From an uncultured Eubacterium sp. (GTDB taxonomy: Bacteria; Bacillota; Clostridia; Oscillospirales; Acutalibacteraceae): a stretch of DNA of 64,000 bases. Each line of letters opens with the position of its first letter. Positions within the stretch are counted from its first letter, which is position 1. The notes under the pieces are model-generated. The model was not told the DNA's origin. It ran no database searches and saw nothing but the letters and a program-made list of their open reading frames with translations. Shown here piece after piece: positions 33,827 to 42,934 of this stretch. The stretch is taken from positions 1-64,000 of the forward strand of contig UQCC01000009.1 of assembly GCA_900539325.1 (NCBI GenBank). Direction: 5' to 3'. Both the position numbers and the translations under genes were made by a program.

Positions 33827-35380
33827 TTATTTTAATATCGACAGCCACTTGTCTGTAAGTTCAAATGTGTCATTTTCAAAAAGGCTGTTGTGAAGCCTGA
33901 AAACCATATCAACAAACAGGAGCGATTCTATCCTCTCCTTTGATGAAAGCGGAGCAAAATATTCCACAAGCTCGGCTTTTTTCTTTTGCACATCTTCGGT
34001 TGTATCGGTAAGTTCGGTGCCGATAAATCGAACAATGTCAAGTTCAAGCGGTGCAATATAGCCAATCGGGTCGATTGCCGTAATAAGTTCACCGCTCTTC
34101 ATAATATTGTACCTGTGCATATCGCCGTGAACAAGGCAAAATTCGTCATTAGCAAACACTTTGTCATACAGTTCGTTGGCTTGAGTTACAAGCTGCATAA
34201 TTTCTTCATTGCGGTAAGAAAACTTGTTTTCGTCAAGTTTGCCATGCAAAATATCGGAATAATTATGGAACTTGTGAACATCATTTTCACTAATTTTTAT
34301 ATCCTTGTAACTGTTAAGTGCCTTCTTAAAAAATTCCAAAACAGTGGTATCATTTTTATCAAATTGCGGCAAATCGCTGTCCATTTGCTGCATAAGAATT
34401 GCCGAACAAGTGTCGTCATAATCATAAAGTTCGCACATAAATGTTGCCGGCAAAGTTTGATAACAGCTTCTCTCAGGCTCGTATCTTTCAATAAACGGCG
34501 GAATCATTTTCAAAACACAATCGCCGTACTTAATGCTTTTTGCCAAAAAGATAATGCCGAAATGCGAGGTTTTAACAACTCTGTAATCGGTTATCTGCCA
34601 CTTTTTAAGAAGATTAGGAATTTCCTTTTCAAGGCGACGGGTCCAATTTTTTGTTTGCGACGGATAATTTTCAAACAAATATCTGTTAAGCCTGCTTACA
34701 CTGTTAAAAATATCCTTGTAGTCAACATTATTGTCCCTTGCATTGATAAGTGCTTCAAGATACTTTAAATCCGCAGGATAAGTAAGCTTAAAATTATTGT
34801 TAAAGTCAAAATAAAGCTTGATTTTGCTGTTTTCCGGAAGTTGCTGTGTTACTTCTGTGAGCTTACTCTCAGGGTCAAAATTATCATAAAGCAGTTTAAA
34901 ATCAAAACCCTCCGGCGACTGCATAAGATAATACCTGTCACGGTAAACCTTTTGAATATCATAGCATCCGAGCGAATCGGTAATTGCCTGAGCGGTTACC
35001 ACTGCCGCATTATCATCAAGAAAAGCAAAATACTTATCCATAAGTTCACCCGTAATCATCGGACGAACCGCATCACAAACAATAACCTTGTCACAATCAT
35101 AATTGTCATTGATGTATTGAAGTGCATTGACAAGCGAATAATTGCGTGTTTCGCCGCCGTTTACAAAATCAACTCTGTCATCAGCCGCAAGATTTGTAAG
35201 ATAGCTTTTGTTTGCCTCAATATTTGTAACAATCAAAATCTTATCAACGGTTTTTGCCTCAAAAATAGCGTCAACAACATATTCAATTACCATTTTACCG
35301 TTTATTTTATGGAACTGCTTTGGCACATTTGAGCCAAAGCGTGAGCCGACACCGCTCGCAAGAATTACAACTACATTCAT
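33827..35380 (-). CDS. Fusion of IspD/TarI-like cytidylyltransferase and APH-type kinase
   Basis: Two-domain cytoplasmic enzyme, 517 residues. Residues 1 to about 225 match IspD/TarI nucleotidyltransferases (ILASGVGSRFGSNVPKQF, VCDAVRPMIT, TDSLG). Residues about 265-517 match aminoglycoside/choline-kinase-like phosphotransferases, with the catalytic loop LVHGDMHRYNIM (near 418) and AIDPIGY (near 437). Together they could phosphorylate an alcohol and activate it with CTP, giving a CDP-linked precursor. The next gene upstream is a TagF-like polymer transferase, so a CDP-alditol or CDP-choline-like donor for a surface polymer is the best guess. Confidence 0.82.
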   Translation of the reverse strand: MNVVVILASGVGSRFGSNVPKQFHKINGKMVIEYVVDAIFEAKTVDKILIVTNIEANKSYLTNLAADDRVDFVNGGETRNYSLVNALQYINDNYDCDKVIVCDAVRPMITGELMDKYFAFLDDNAAVVTAQAITDSLGCYDIQKVYRDRYYLMQSPEGFDFKLLYDNFDPESKLTEVTQQLPENSKIKLYFDFNNNFKLTYPADLKYLEALINARDNNVDYKDIFNSVSRLNRYLFENYPSQTKNWTRRLEKEIPNLLKKWQITDYRVVKTSHFGIIFLAKSIKYGDCVLKMIPPFIERYEPERSCYQTLPATFMCELYDYDDTCSAILMQQMDSDLPQFDKNDTTVLEFFKKALNSYKDIKISENDVHKFHNYSDILHGKLDENKFSYRNEEIMQLVTQANELYDKVFANDEFCLVHGDMHRYNIMKSGELITAIDPIGYIAPLELDIVRFIGTELTDTTEDVQKKKAELVEYFAPLSSKERIESLLFVDMVFRLHNSLFENDTFELTDKWLSILK

Positions 35381-35389
35381 ACTATATCC

Positions 35390-38146
35390 TTATTTTTTAG
35401 AGAAAAGTCGCTTAAAGAATGACGGCTTTTCTTCTTTTTTACTGTCTGCCAAAACGGCATCAATAACTCTCTTTGAATTGTTTTTATCAATATTAACAAA
35501 GAAGTTTGTTACTCTGTCGATATAATCGTTTTCGCAATCTTTATCAATAATCTTGATAAGTGCGTCAACCGCACTGTCCAAGTCATAGCAAACAGGACCG
35601 AAGCCGTCTCTTTCGTATTCAAAGAAGCCCTTGTCATAAGTTTGAGTTTCGTAAAACTCTTCCTTATCAAACTGAGTATAAACAATCGGCTTTTTGAGAT
35701 AAGCAAAGTCAAATGCAATGGTTGAATAGTCGGTTACCATAACCGATGATTCGGCAAATACCTTATTGTAATTGATAAAGCCCTCATTAATTGCAAACAC
35801 ATCGTTTTTCTTAAAGTCAACAGCCTGCTTCCTGAAAATAGGATGAAGGCAGAACAAACCGGTATAACCCTTTTCTCTCATCTTTGCAAGCAAACGCTCA
35901 TCATTGATAAGTCCGTTATAAAACTTATAATAATCCGTATTTACAAAGCCGTCATAATAAACACTTGAGGTCTTGTCGTCATAAGCGCCCTTGATGCTCT
36001 TTCGCCAAGACGGAAGCACAAGAAGTTGCTTCTTTCTGTCATCATACAATGCATCAAAACGAGGAAGTCCCGTAATTACACATTGGTCGGCAGTCATATT
36101 GTATCTGCCGTCAATAATTGCCTGACGCTCGTTTACACCCGTATTAAAGAAAATTTTAATATTTTTATTGTAGTGATTAAGCCAAACCGAGCAGTCACCG
36201 CAATTTACACCGTGATTCATAAAATAAAAATCAAAGTGGTACATATCTACAAAATACGGTCTGTCGTCCTCAAATGCGTTAATTGTAAACTCACCTGCAC
36301 TTGATGAAACGATTTTGTCCGCAAGGAGAAAATAATACTTAAACTCGGTATCCTCAAAATACACAACCTCACCGATTGCTTCAAGGCGGTTTTTAACCTC
36401 ATCGCTTGCCGCTCTGCCGATTGTAAATATCGGTCTTACACCGTTCGGAGTGTGCTCACTGATATACTTAAATACCACTTCACCGCTGTCGCCTGCATTG
36501 TCGATTCTGTCGGAGAAAAGCCAAACACTGCCCTTTTTCTCCTGCTCTTTTTTAAATTTCGGGAAGTTTGCTCTTATTTCTGCAAGGTCATCTCTGCCGA
36601 TTTCTTTAAGGTAATCAACGCAAGCTTTTTCAGCATTTTCCACATAAGCTTTAAGGTCTTTAGGAACGGAAACCTTAATTGCCTTACGCATACTTCTTAC
36701 AACATATTTGCCGTAAACTTCATATGACGGCTTAAACAGATTTTTAGTAGAAATAAACTTGCTGTATGACATTGAAACCGATGTTTCATTACCGCCGTAT
36801 GAAATGTACGGTCTAAAGCAAATCTCGGTTTGCTTTACGCCTTTAAGGCTGAATTCACATTTGCAAAGATAATAATAGCTCGGATGTCCGAGTTTACCGA
36901 CAACATTTGATGGGTCGTAAGGTACAAGTTCAGGTGTTACCTCTTGGTCGCCAAAGCGAAACTTAAGGTTGACATCGCCGTTCTTTGTGCATCTGAAAAG
37001 CCATTGTGCAACAAACACATCAACCAAAAGCTTATCGTCTTTTACATCAAGAGCAGCAATTTTGCACACCTTACCCTTTTGATTAGGCAAACAAAGTGAC
37101 CACATATCCTTGTAATGAAGCGTGCCTGTTTCGGCATCAAAATCTATGAGTTCAAACAAAGTCTTTCCGTACTTAATTTTGAACGCCTCATTTTTCTTGT
37201 ACATTGTCTTGTGCTTCGGATTGTTGAGAAGAATATAATCATCAATTCTGTCAAGGAGCATTTTAACTCTTTCAAGATATTCTTTTTGCTCCTGCTCATC
37301 AAGGACCTCAAGATAATAATCGTGACCGATTCTCCAATAAAGGTCATAAGCAATCATTGACTGAACATAAGGAATAACCTCACCGTACATCTCTTCGCAA
37401 TATTTCATAAGTTCCATATGGTAATAAACAAGCGAATTGATATAAAACGATTTGTCAAAAATTTGATTGTTAACGGCAGAATCGCCCAAATTACGGCGTC
37501 TGTAAAGATATAGAGCCTCGCAAATAAGACCGACCTTTTTCTTTTTGAGCATAATCTTGTTGATAAAGGTTGAGTCCTCGCCAAACTTTAATCTGCTGTC
37601 AAACCTTACATCACCGAGTGCATCACTTCGGATAAATGTTGTAGCGGCTGTTGACTGAACGGAGAACCATTCTTCCTTGTTTTCAAGATCGGCAACTCTT
37701 GTGCCGTTTTTAAACTTGTAATCAAGCGAATGAAAATCATCATTTTCTTCAAAAAACTGAATTCTTGCGGCAAGCACATCAATCTCGTCATAATGTTCTT
37801 CAAAAAATTTATACGCATTTTCAAATGACGAAAGTTCCCACTTGTCATCAGGGTCAAGAAAGGTGATATACTTTGCATCAACATACTGAAAAGCAGTATT
37901 TCTTGCATTGCTTACGCCGCCGTTAGGTATCTTTTGATACACAATATTATCCGGATACATTTCCTTATACTTAAGGCAAATTGCCTCGCTGTTGTCAGGA
38001 GAGCCGTCGTTAATCATAATAAGCTGAATTTTGTCAAAGCCTATCGTTTGATTAACAAGTGACAAAATCGCCTCTTCGATATAATCCTCTACATTGTAAA
38101 TCGGCATAATTACCGAAAACAAAAACTTATGCTCATCTTTAGTCAT
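35390..38146 (-). CDS. Bifunctional GT2 glycosyltransferase / TagF-like glycerophosphotransferase
   Basis: 918-residue polymerase-like protein for teichoic-acid or capsule synthesis. Residues about 8-220 are a GT-A family 2 domain (SVIMPIYNVEDYIEEAI, MINDGSPDNS, FLDPDDKWE). A middle segment (about 350-540) is unassigned. Residues about 555-885 are the CDP-glycerol:polyglycerophosphate transferase domain, with FMNHGVNCG, VLPSWRKSIKG, LHPIF and VTDYSTIAFDFAYLKKP. The tail is Lys/Phe-rich and may touch the membrane. The partner gene 9 bp downstream probably makes the CDP-linked substrate. Confidence 0.88.
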   Translation of the reverse strand: MTKDEHKFLFSVIMPIYNVEDYIEEAILSLVNQTIGFDKIQLIMINDGSPDNSEAICLKYKEMYPDNIVYQKIPNGGVSNARNTAFQYVDAKYITFLDPDDKWELSSFENAYKFFEEHYDEIDVLAARIQFFEENDDFHSLDYKFKNGTRVADLENKEEWFSVQSTAATTFIRSDALGDVRFDSRLKFGEDSTFINKIMLKKKKVGLICEALYLYRRRNLGDSAVNNQIFDKSFYINSLVYYHMELMKYCEEMYGEVIPYVQSMIAYDLYWRIGHDYYLEVLDEQEQKEYLERVKMLLDRIDDYILLNNPKHKTMYKKNEAFKIKYGKTLFELIDFDAETGTLHYKDMWSLCLPNQKGKVCKIAALDVKDDKLLVDVFVAQWLFRCTKNGDVNLKFRFGDQEVTPELVPYDPSNVVGKLGHPSYYYLCKCEFSLKGVKQTEICFRPYISYGGNETSVSMSYSKFISTKNLFKPSYEVYGKYVVRSMRKAIKVSVPKDLKAYVENAEKACVDYLKEIGRDDLAEIRANFPKFKKEQEKKGSVWLFSDRIDNAGDSGEVVFKYISEHTPNGVRPIFTIGRAASDEVKNRLEAIGEVVYFEDTEFKYYFLLADKIVSSSAGEFTINAFEDDRPYFVDMYHFDFYFMNHGVNCGDCSVWLNHYNKNIKIFFNTGVNERQAIIDGRYNMTADQCVITGLPRFDALYDDRKKQLLVLPSWRKSIKGAYDDKTSSVYYDGFVNTDYYKFYNGLINDERLLAKMREKGYTGLFCLHPIFRKQAVDFKKNDVFAINEGFINYNKVFAESSVMVTDYSTIAFDFAYLKKPIVYTQFDKEEFYETQTYDKGFFEYERDGFGPVCYDLDSAVDALIKIIDKDCENDYIDRVTNFFVNIDKNNSKRVIDAVLADSKKEEKPSFFKRLFSKK

Positions 38147-38203
38147 ACTATTTCTCCCAATAAACGAATTGTGCTTTGTACCAAAGCATTAAAATACACC
38201 ATA

Positions 38204-38232
38204 ATAATATCACAGAAAAAAGGTATTTTCAA
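38204..38232 (-). promoter_or_regulatory. Promoter of the surface-polymer gene pair
   Basis: TTGAAA, a 17-nt spacer and TATTAT on the minus strand, about 57 bp before the GT2-TagF gene. Confidence 0.65.
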
Positions 38233-38335
38233 CCATATTATAATAAGTATATACTAAAAACTTATAATTAAAGAGTGTATATATAACTTTTTTGTGTATA
38301 ATTTGTCAAAAAATGCTTAATATTTATATTTTTAC

Positions 38336-38364
38336 TTGAATACAAGAAACTTATTGGGTATAAT
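38336..38364 (+). promoter_or_regulatory. Strong promoter of the NifU-like/GGGtGRT pair
   Basis: TTGAAT, a 17-nt spacer and a perfect TATAAT in a very AT-rich stretch, 54 bp before the start. The AT-rich upstream region could act as an UP element. Confidence 0.8.
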
Positions 38365-38418
38365 AAAGACGGTAAATTTTAAAAATTTATTCTAAATTAA
38401 AAGTAAGGAGTTTAGAAA

Positions 38419-39111
38419 ATGGTTTATTCACATGAAGTTGAAACAATGTGTCCTGTGGCACAGGGCGTTGCTCACGGTGCTGCTCCTATCCCGGAAGAAG
38501 CAAAGTGGGTTAAGGCAAAGGAAATCAAGGATATTTCCGGCTTTACACACGGTGTAGGTTGGTGTGCTCCACAGCAGGGTACTTGCAAGCTCACACTTAA
38601 TGTTAAAAACGGCGTAATTGAAGAAGCTCTTGTAGAAACAATCGGTTGCTCAGGTATGACTCACTCTGCTGCTATGGCATCAGAAATTCTCCCTGGCAGA
38701 ACAATTCTTGAAGCTCTCAACACAGACCTTGTTTGTGACGCTATCAATACAGCAATGAGAGAACTCTTCCTCCAAATCGTTTACGGCCGTACACAGAGTG
38801 CTTTCTCTGATGACGGTTTGGTAATCGGTGCAGGTCTTGAGGATCTCGGTAAAGGTCTTCGTTCACAGGTTGGTACTATGTACGGTACTCGCAAGGCAGG
38901 TCCTCGCTACCTCGAAATGACAGACGGTTATGTAACAGGCATTGCTCTTGATGAGGACAACGAAATCATCGGCTACAAGTTCGTTAACTTCGGCAAGATG
39001 ATGGACTTCATCAAAGCAGGCGACGATGCAAACACAGCATTTGAAAAGGCTCAGGGTCAATACGGCCGTGTTGCTGACGCTGTTAAGGTTATCGACCCAA
39101 GAAAAGAATAA
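38419..39111 (+). CDS. NifU-like scaffold-type protein linked to GGGtGRT protein
   Basis: 230 residues. Its first half resembles the IscU/NifU N-terminal fold: a beta hairpin GTCKLTLNVKNGVIEEALVE followed by TIGCSGMTHSAAMASEI, with cysteines C49, C56, C77 and C106 in range for cluster or metal binding. The C-terminal half (about 115-230) is unassigned, with YVTGIALDEDNEIIGYKFV. Codons look biased to a highly expressed set (many GGT, GCT, CTT). The pair with the next gene recurs in gut Clostridia from memory, but its function is not established. Confidence 0.8.
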   Translation: MVYSHEVETMCPVAQGVAHGAAPIPEEAKWVKAKEIKDISGFTHGVGWCAPQQGTCKLTLNVKNGVIEEALVETIGCSGMTHSAAMASEILPGRTILEALNTDLVCDAINTAMRELFLQIVYGRTQSAFSDDGLVIGAGLEDLGKGLRSQVGTMYGTRKAGPRYLEMTDGYVTGIALDEDNEIIGYKFVNFGKMMDFIKAGDDANTAFEKAQGQYGRVADAVKVIDPRKE

Positions 39112-39129
39112 GAGTAGGAGGATATTATA

Positions 39130-40125
39130 ATGGCTTTATTTGAATCATATGAAAGAAGAGAAAAGCAAATCCTTGCTGTTCTTGAAAAATACGATATTAA
39201 ATCAATCGAAGAGTGCAGAGAAATCTGCCAGGCTAAGGGTTTTGACCCTTACAAAATCGTTGAAGGCATTCAGCCAATCTGCTTTGAAAACGCAAAGTGG
39301 GCATACACAGTTGGTTGTGCAATCGCTCTCAAAAAGGGCGTAAAGTCAGCTGCTGAAGCTGCTGCCGCAATCGGCGAAGGTCTTCAGTCATTCTGCATCC
39401 CCGGTTCTGTTGCTGATCAGCGTAAGGTTGGTCTTGGCCACGGTAACCTCGGCAAGATGCTCCTTGAAGAAGAAACAGAGTGCTTCGCATTCCTTGCAGG
39501 TCACGAATCATTCGCTGCCGCTGAGGGTGCTATCGGTATTGCTGAAAAGGCAAACAAGGTTAGACAAAAGCCTCTCCGTGTTATCCTTAACGGTCTTGGC
39601 AAGGACGCTGCTCAGATTATCGCAAGAATCAACGGCTTCACATATATTGAAACCGAGATGGATTACTACACCGGCGAAGTTAAGGAAGTATTCCGCAAGG
39701 CATATTCAGACGGTCTTCGTGCAAAGGTTAACTGCTACGGTGCAAACGATGTAACAGAAGGCGTTGCAATCATGTGGAAAGAAAATGTTGATGTTTCTAT
39801 CACAGGTAACTCAACAAACCCAACAAGATTCCAGCACCCTGTTGCAGGCACATATAAGAAAGAAAGACTTGAAGCAGGCAAAAAGTACTTCTCAGTTGCA
39901 TCAGGCGGCGGTACAGGTCGTACACTTCACCCTGATAATATGGCTGCAGGTCCTGCATCATACGGTATGACAGACACAATGGGTCGTATGCACTCAGACG
40001 CACAGTTCGCAGGTTCTTCATCAGTTCCTGCTCACGTTGAGATGATGGGCCTTATCGGTATGGGTAACAATCCTATGGTCGGAGCTACCGTAGCTTGTGC
40101 AGTTGCTGTCGCAGAGGCTCTTTAA
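39130..40125 (+). CDS. GGGtGRT protein
   Basis: 331 residues, named in databases after its Gly-rich motif, seen here as SGGGTGRT (residues 258-265). It is soluble with alternating helices and strands; IIARINGFTYIETEMDYYTGEVKEVF and NCYGANDVTEGVAIMWKENVDVSITGNSTNPTR are landmark segments by position (about 175-240). No catalytic family is known to me. It lies 18 bp after the NifU-like gene with an AGGAGG site and the same biased codons, so the two proteins are probably made in similar, large amounts. Confidence 0.85.
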   Translation: MALFESYERREKQILAVLEKYDIKSIEECREICQAKGFDPYKIVEGIQPICFENAKWAYTVGCAIALKKGVKSAAEAAAAIGEGLQSFCIPGSVADQRKVGLGHGNLGKMLLEEETECFAFLAGHESFAAAEGAIGIAEKANKVRQKPLRVILNGLGKDAAQIIARINGFTYIETEMDYYTGEVKEVFRKAYSDGLRAKVNCYGANDVTEGVAIMWKENVDVSITGNSTNPTRFQHPVAGTYKKERLEAGKKYFSVASGGGTGRTLHPDNMAAGPASYGMTDTMGRMHSDAQFAGSSSVPAHVEMMGLIGMGNNPMVGATVACAVAVAEAL

Positions 40126-40224
40126 TAAAGACTTTCAGGACTTTTAACAGTCTTGACACAACCGCAAAAATTTGACGAAAAATCAGTCATTCGCCAAAAA
40201 TTCGTCAAAATAAATTGTAAAATT

Positions 40225-40256
40225 ACGCTTGGGAATTCTCTCCCAAGCGTTTTTTA
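40225..40256 (+). terminator. Terminator of the GGGtGRT operon
   Basis: A 10-bp stem ACGCTTGGGA/TCCCAAGCGT with a 6-nt loop and a T-run. A second hairpin, TTTGACGAA/TTCGTCAAA, lies just upstream (40172-40209). Confidence 0.9.
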
Positions 40257-40384
40257 TTATAGCCAAAATAATTATATTGTGATATAATTAACGCATAAGT
40301 TAAAAACCTAAATAAAAAATCAACAATAATCAAATTTAGTAAGACTGTCACAACAGTATTTACATTAATAGGATTGGAGATAAT

Positions 40385-40621
40385 ATGGCGGGTAAAGGTA
40401 AATTTTCTGATTTTGGATGGCATAATGAATTTCACAATGATACAAAAAAATCAAAACCGGCAAATTGTGTTTTCCTTGATGAAAATGGTAGAATTTGCAG
40501 AAACAAAAAGAGTCCGTATTACTTATCAAAATGTTTCATAGCTTCAAATTACCCATTAAGAAAAAAAGAGCCAAACTTAGAAAAAAATAATAAAAAAGAT
40601 GATGACTTATATTGGTATTAA
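40385..40621 (+). CDS. Small cysteine-containing protein, unknown function
   Basis: 78 residues, not recognised. It is rich in Lys, Asn and Tyr with C28, C38, C50 and H13, H17, which could form a small metal site. GGAG lies 5-6 nt before the ATG, a TATAAT hexamer lies at 40283-40288, and a terminator follows, all supporting a real gene. It is more AT-rich than neighbouring genes, which could reflect recent acquisition or simply weak selection. Confidence 0.55.
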   Translation: MAGKGKFSDFGWHNEFHNDTKKSKPANCVFLDENGRICRNKKSPYYLSKCFIASNYPLRKKEPNLEKNNKKDDDLYWY

Positions 40622-40642
40622 CATTATATATGCCAAATAATA

Positions 40643-40675
40643 AAAACGCTCGGATTTATTCCGGGCGTTTTGCTG
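40643..40675 (+). terminator. Terminator of the small cysteine-containing gene
   Basis: A 12-bp stem AAAACGCTCGGA/TCCGGGCGTTTT with one G-T pair and a 5-nt loop. Confidence 0.8.
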
Positions 40676-40677
40676 TA

Positions 40678-40706
40678 TTGAACAAGGTTATGTAACATGA
40701 TATAAT
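40678..40706 (+). promoter_or_regulatory. Promoter of the first acyltransferase gene
   Basis: TTGAAC, a 17-nt spacer and a perfect TATAAT, 30 bp before the start codon. Confidence 0.75.
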
Positions 40707-40736
40707 CATTACATACTAATTATAAGAGGTTGAATT

Positions 40737-41771
40737 ATGGGAGAAAACAGCACGCCTTTGCAAAAGCCGCGGTACGACTGGCTTGACGCAATCAAAGCCG
40801 TTGCAATGGCATTTGTAATTTTTGTTCATTTAGGGCTGAATGGGTTTACAACATTTGTAATGTACACAAGCTTTTTGAAGTTGCCGCTGTTTTTTGCGGC
40901 ATCGGGATTTGTGTTTAATCCTAAAAAACAAATGAGCGTTAAAGAATTTTTGATTACCCGCTCAAAGCGAATACTCGTGCCCTACCTTTGTCTGTCAGTA
41001 ATATTGTGCATATTCGATTTGTTCACATACCAAGGCACATTCACCGAGTGGATAAAATACTCGCTCGACTTGATATGTATGGGCAAAATAATGTGGTTTT
41101 TCCCTACATTGTTCCTGTGCAACTTTTTGATGTTTATCATCTTTAAAATCACAAAAAGCAACGATGCAACAATGATAATAAGTGCCGTGATTTCACTTGT
41201 TTTAGGCTACTTCTGCATTACCGGCAAACATATATTTATGGCGGTAAACGCCGTTTTTGTGGCTTATCCGATGTGCGTTTTCGGCTACTACCTAAAATCT
41301 TTTCTTGCACTTGTAAAAAAGAACTACCTTATTATAATCGCAACAATTTCTATGATAGTTTTTCTTGCACTGCCTGCCCTGTACAAATACCACACAGGCA
41401 AGTTCAACTACATAAACCTTTTTTCATCGCTCTACTGCTCATATTTTTACGATATGCTGGTTGTATACAGCGGCGTGCTTGCATTTTTCATATTCTTCAG
41501 TTTTATGAAGTTCCCGAAATTTGTGGTTAAATTCGGTCAAAACACTATTTTTTACTACGCATTCCATATTCCGGCTTGCAAGCTGATAATGTTCTTGCTG
41601 AGCACCTTTGTATCTCCTAAATTTGATGCAAAACTCCTCAGTAACACGCACAAAGGCATACTCATTTATTCGTCTGTAACGCTGTTTACTTTGATTGTTC
41701 TTGCACCGATTTGCACACTTGTAAACAAATATATCCCATTCATCGTAGGGTCAAAAAAGCGAAAAGCATAA
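40737..41771 (+). CDS. Acyltransferase 3-family membrane protein (first)
   Basis: Integral membrane O-acyltransferase-like protein, 344 residues with about 10 transmembrane helices. Near the N-terminus it has YDWLDAIKAVAMAFVIFVHL (Asp/His of the family), then PLFFAASGFVFNPKKQ and TRSKRILVPY. Members transfer acetyl or other acyl groups to surface polysaccharides, peptidoglycan or lipids. The acceptor is unknown; the nearby surface-polymer genes are candidates. It is convergent with a second member of the family. Confidence 0.88.
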   Translation: MGENSTPLQKPRYDWLDAIKAVAMAFVIFVHLGLNGFTTFVMYTSFLKLPLFFAASGFVFNPKKQMSVKEFLITRSKRILVPYLCLSVILCIFDLFTYQGTFTEWIKYSLDLICMGKIMWFFPTLFLCNFLMFIIFKITKSNDATMIISAVISLVLGYFCITGKHIFMAVNAVFVAYPMCVFGYYLKSFLALVKKNYLIIIATISMIVFLALPALYKYHTGKFNYINLFSSLYCSYFYDMLVVYSGVLAFFIFFSFMKFPKFVVKFGQNTIFYYAFHIPACKLIMFLLSTFVSPKFDAKLLSNTHKGILIYSSVTLFTLIVLAPICTLVNKYIPFIVGSKKRKA

Positions 41772-41775
41772 CAAA

Positions 41776-41816
41776 AAGAACTGTGATAAATGAATTTAAT
41801 TCATATCACAGTTCTT
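41776..41816. terminator. Bidirectional terminator between convergent acyltransferase genes
   Basis: A 13-bp perfect stem AAGAACTGTGATA/TATCACAGTTCTT with a 15-nt loop containing a second palindrome (TGAATTTAATTCA). Confidence 0.85.
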
Positions 41817-41821
41817 ATATT

Positions 41822-42808
41822 TTATACCTGCTTTTTTAATTTAAGTGTTTTTAGTTTCATTAATCCGTAAGACATAAGCAGAGTACACAGAATTATCATT
41901 GCGCCGTATAGCAAGCTGTTATTATATATCGGTTTGATTTCTTTAAATACAAACTGAAATACACCGTGCAACAAATAAATTTCAAGCGACATCTTTCCGC
42001 ACAATTCAAACACGGGATTTTTAAACCGAACATATCTTCCGACCGATAATGCAACTATTGCCAAAGATAAAACCGAAACATTATAAATTAATGCCCATAG
42101 CACTATAATCTTTGGTTTGTCACTCAAAACATATTTTGCATCGATTGCAACAACCGCAAGTGCACCAAAGACAAATATTAACGGCAATGTCTTTTCTTTG
42201 TTCAAGTTGATAACGCTGTAAATCATACCTCCGCTGAAGCATAGCAAACTTAAGTACCAGTACTTACCCACTCCAAATGCCGATAAAGCTATTATTAGAG
42301 CCAATTCAAAAATTGTTACAAGTATAATTAATCCCTTCAAATTGTCTTTAAACAGTTTATATCCGATGTAAAACACAATATACAGCACTTCAATCATAAT
42401 AATAAACCATGAATAATGTGTAATTATTCCTTTAAGGAAATCAAAATTTCCCGATACTAAAAACATACAAACGAAATTGAAAATCCACACAAAAATATAT
42501 TCAACAAACAGCGGTACACAGCGTTTTAATATAAATCCGTTCATATAGTTATCAATGCCGGTCTGCTTTATTCTTGTCAGCATACCATAGCCTGACAGGA
42601 AAAAGAATATGCCGACAATGGGTTCGCCTAAATAATTAAAAACATTCAACGGAGCAAAATCTGTTATTCTGATATGACACAACATAATTGTCAATGCAAA
42701 AATCCCTCGAAGATAAGTTGTATAATCCTTAGACATAAATTCATCGCTGACTCCGAATTCAATTTTATACAGAAACAACAAAAAGAAAACTGCATATAAC
42801 AATTCCAT
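41822..42808 (-). CDS. Acyltransferase 3-family membrane protein (second)
   Basis: 328 residues with about 10 transmembrane helices. The family landmarks are YTTYLRGIFALTIMLCHI near residue 35 and EPIVGIFFFLSGYGM. The sequence is clearly different from the first acyltransferase, so this is not a recent duplication. It may modify the same or another surface glycan. Monocistronic on the minus strand. Confidence 0.85.
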   Translation of the reverse strand: MELLYAVFFLLFLYKIEFGVSDEFMSKDYTTYLRGIFALTIMLCHIRITDFAPLNVFNYLGEPIVGIFFFLSGYGMLTRIKQTGIDNYMNGFILKRCVPLFVEYIFVWIFNFVCMFLVSGNFDFLKGIITHYSWFIIMIEVLYIVFYIGYKLFKDNLKGLIILVTIFELALIIALSAFGVGKYWYLSLLCFSGGMIYSVINLNKEKTLPLIFVFGALAVVAIDAKYVLSDKPKIIVLWALIYNVSVLSLAIVALSVGRYVRFKNPVFELCGKMSLEIYLLHGVFQFVFKEIKPIYNNSLLYGAMIILCTLLMSYGLMKLKTLKLKKQV

Positions 42809-42840
42809 AAAACAATTTCTCCAATATTTAATGCAATTTT

Positions 42841-42869
42841 ATAGTATCATATTTAACTACATATAGCAA
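42841..42869 (-). promoter_or_regulatory. Promoter of the second acyltransferase gene
   Basis: TTGCTA, a 17-nt spacer and TACTAT on the minus strand, 33 bp before the start. Confidence 0.55.
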
Positions 42870-42874
42870 CATAA

Positions 42875-42908
42875 AAAGCGACTTGGAAAATCAAATCCAA
42901 GTCGCTTT
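42875..42908 (-). terminator. Terminator of the iron alcohol dehydrogenase gene
   Basis: A 13-bp perfect stem AAAGCGACTTGGA/TCCAAGTCGCTTT with an 8-nt loop, followed by T-rich sequence on the minus strand. Confidence 0.9.
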
Positions 42909-42934
42909 AATTATGCTATGTTACAAATTCCGGC

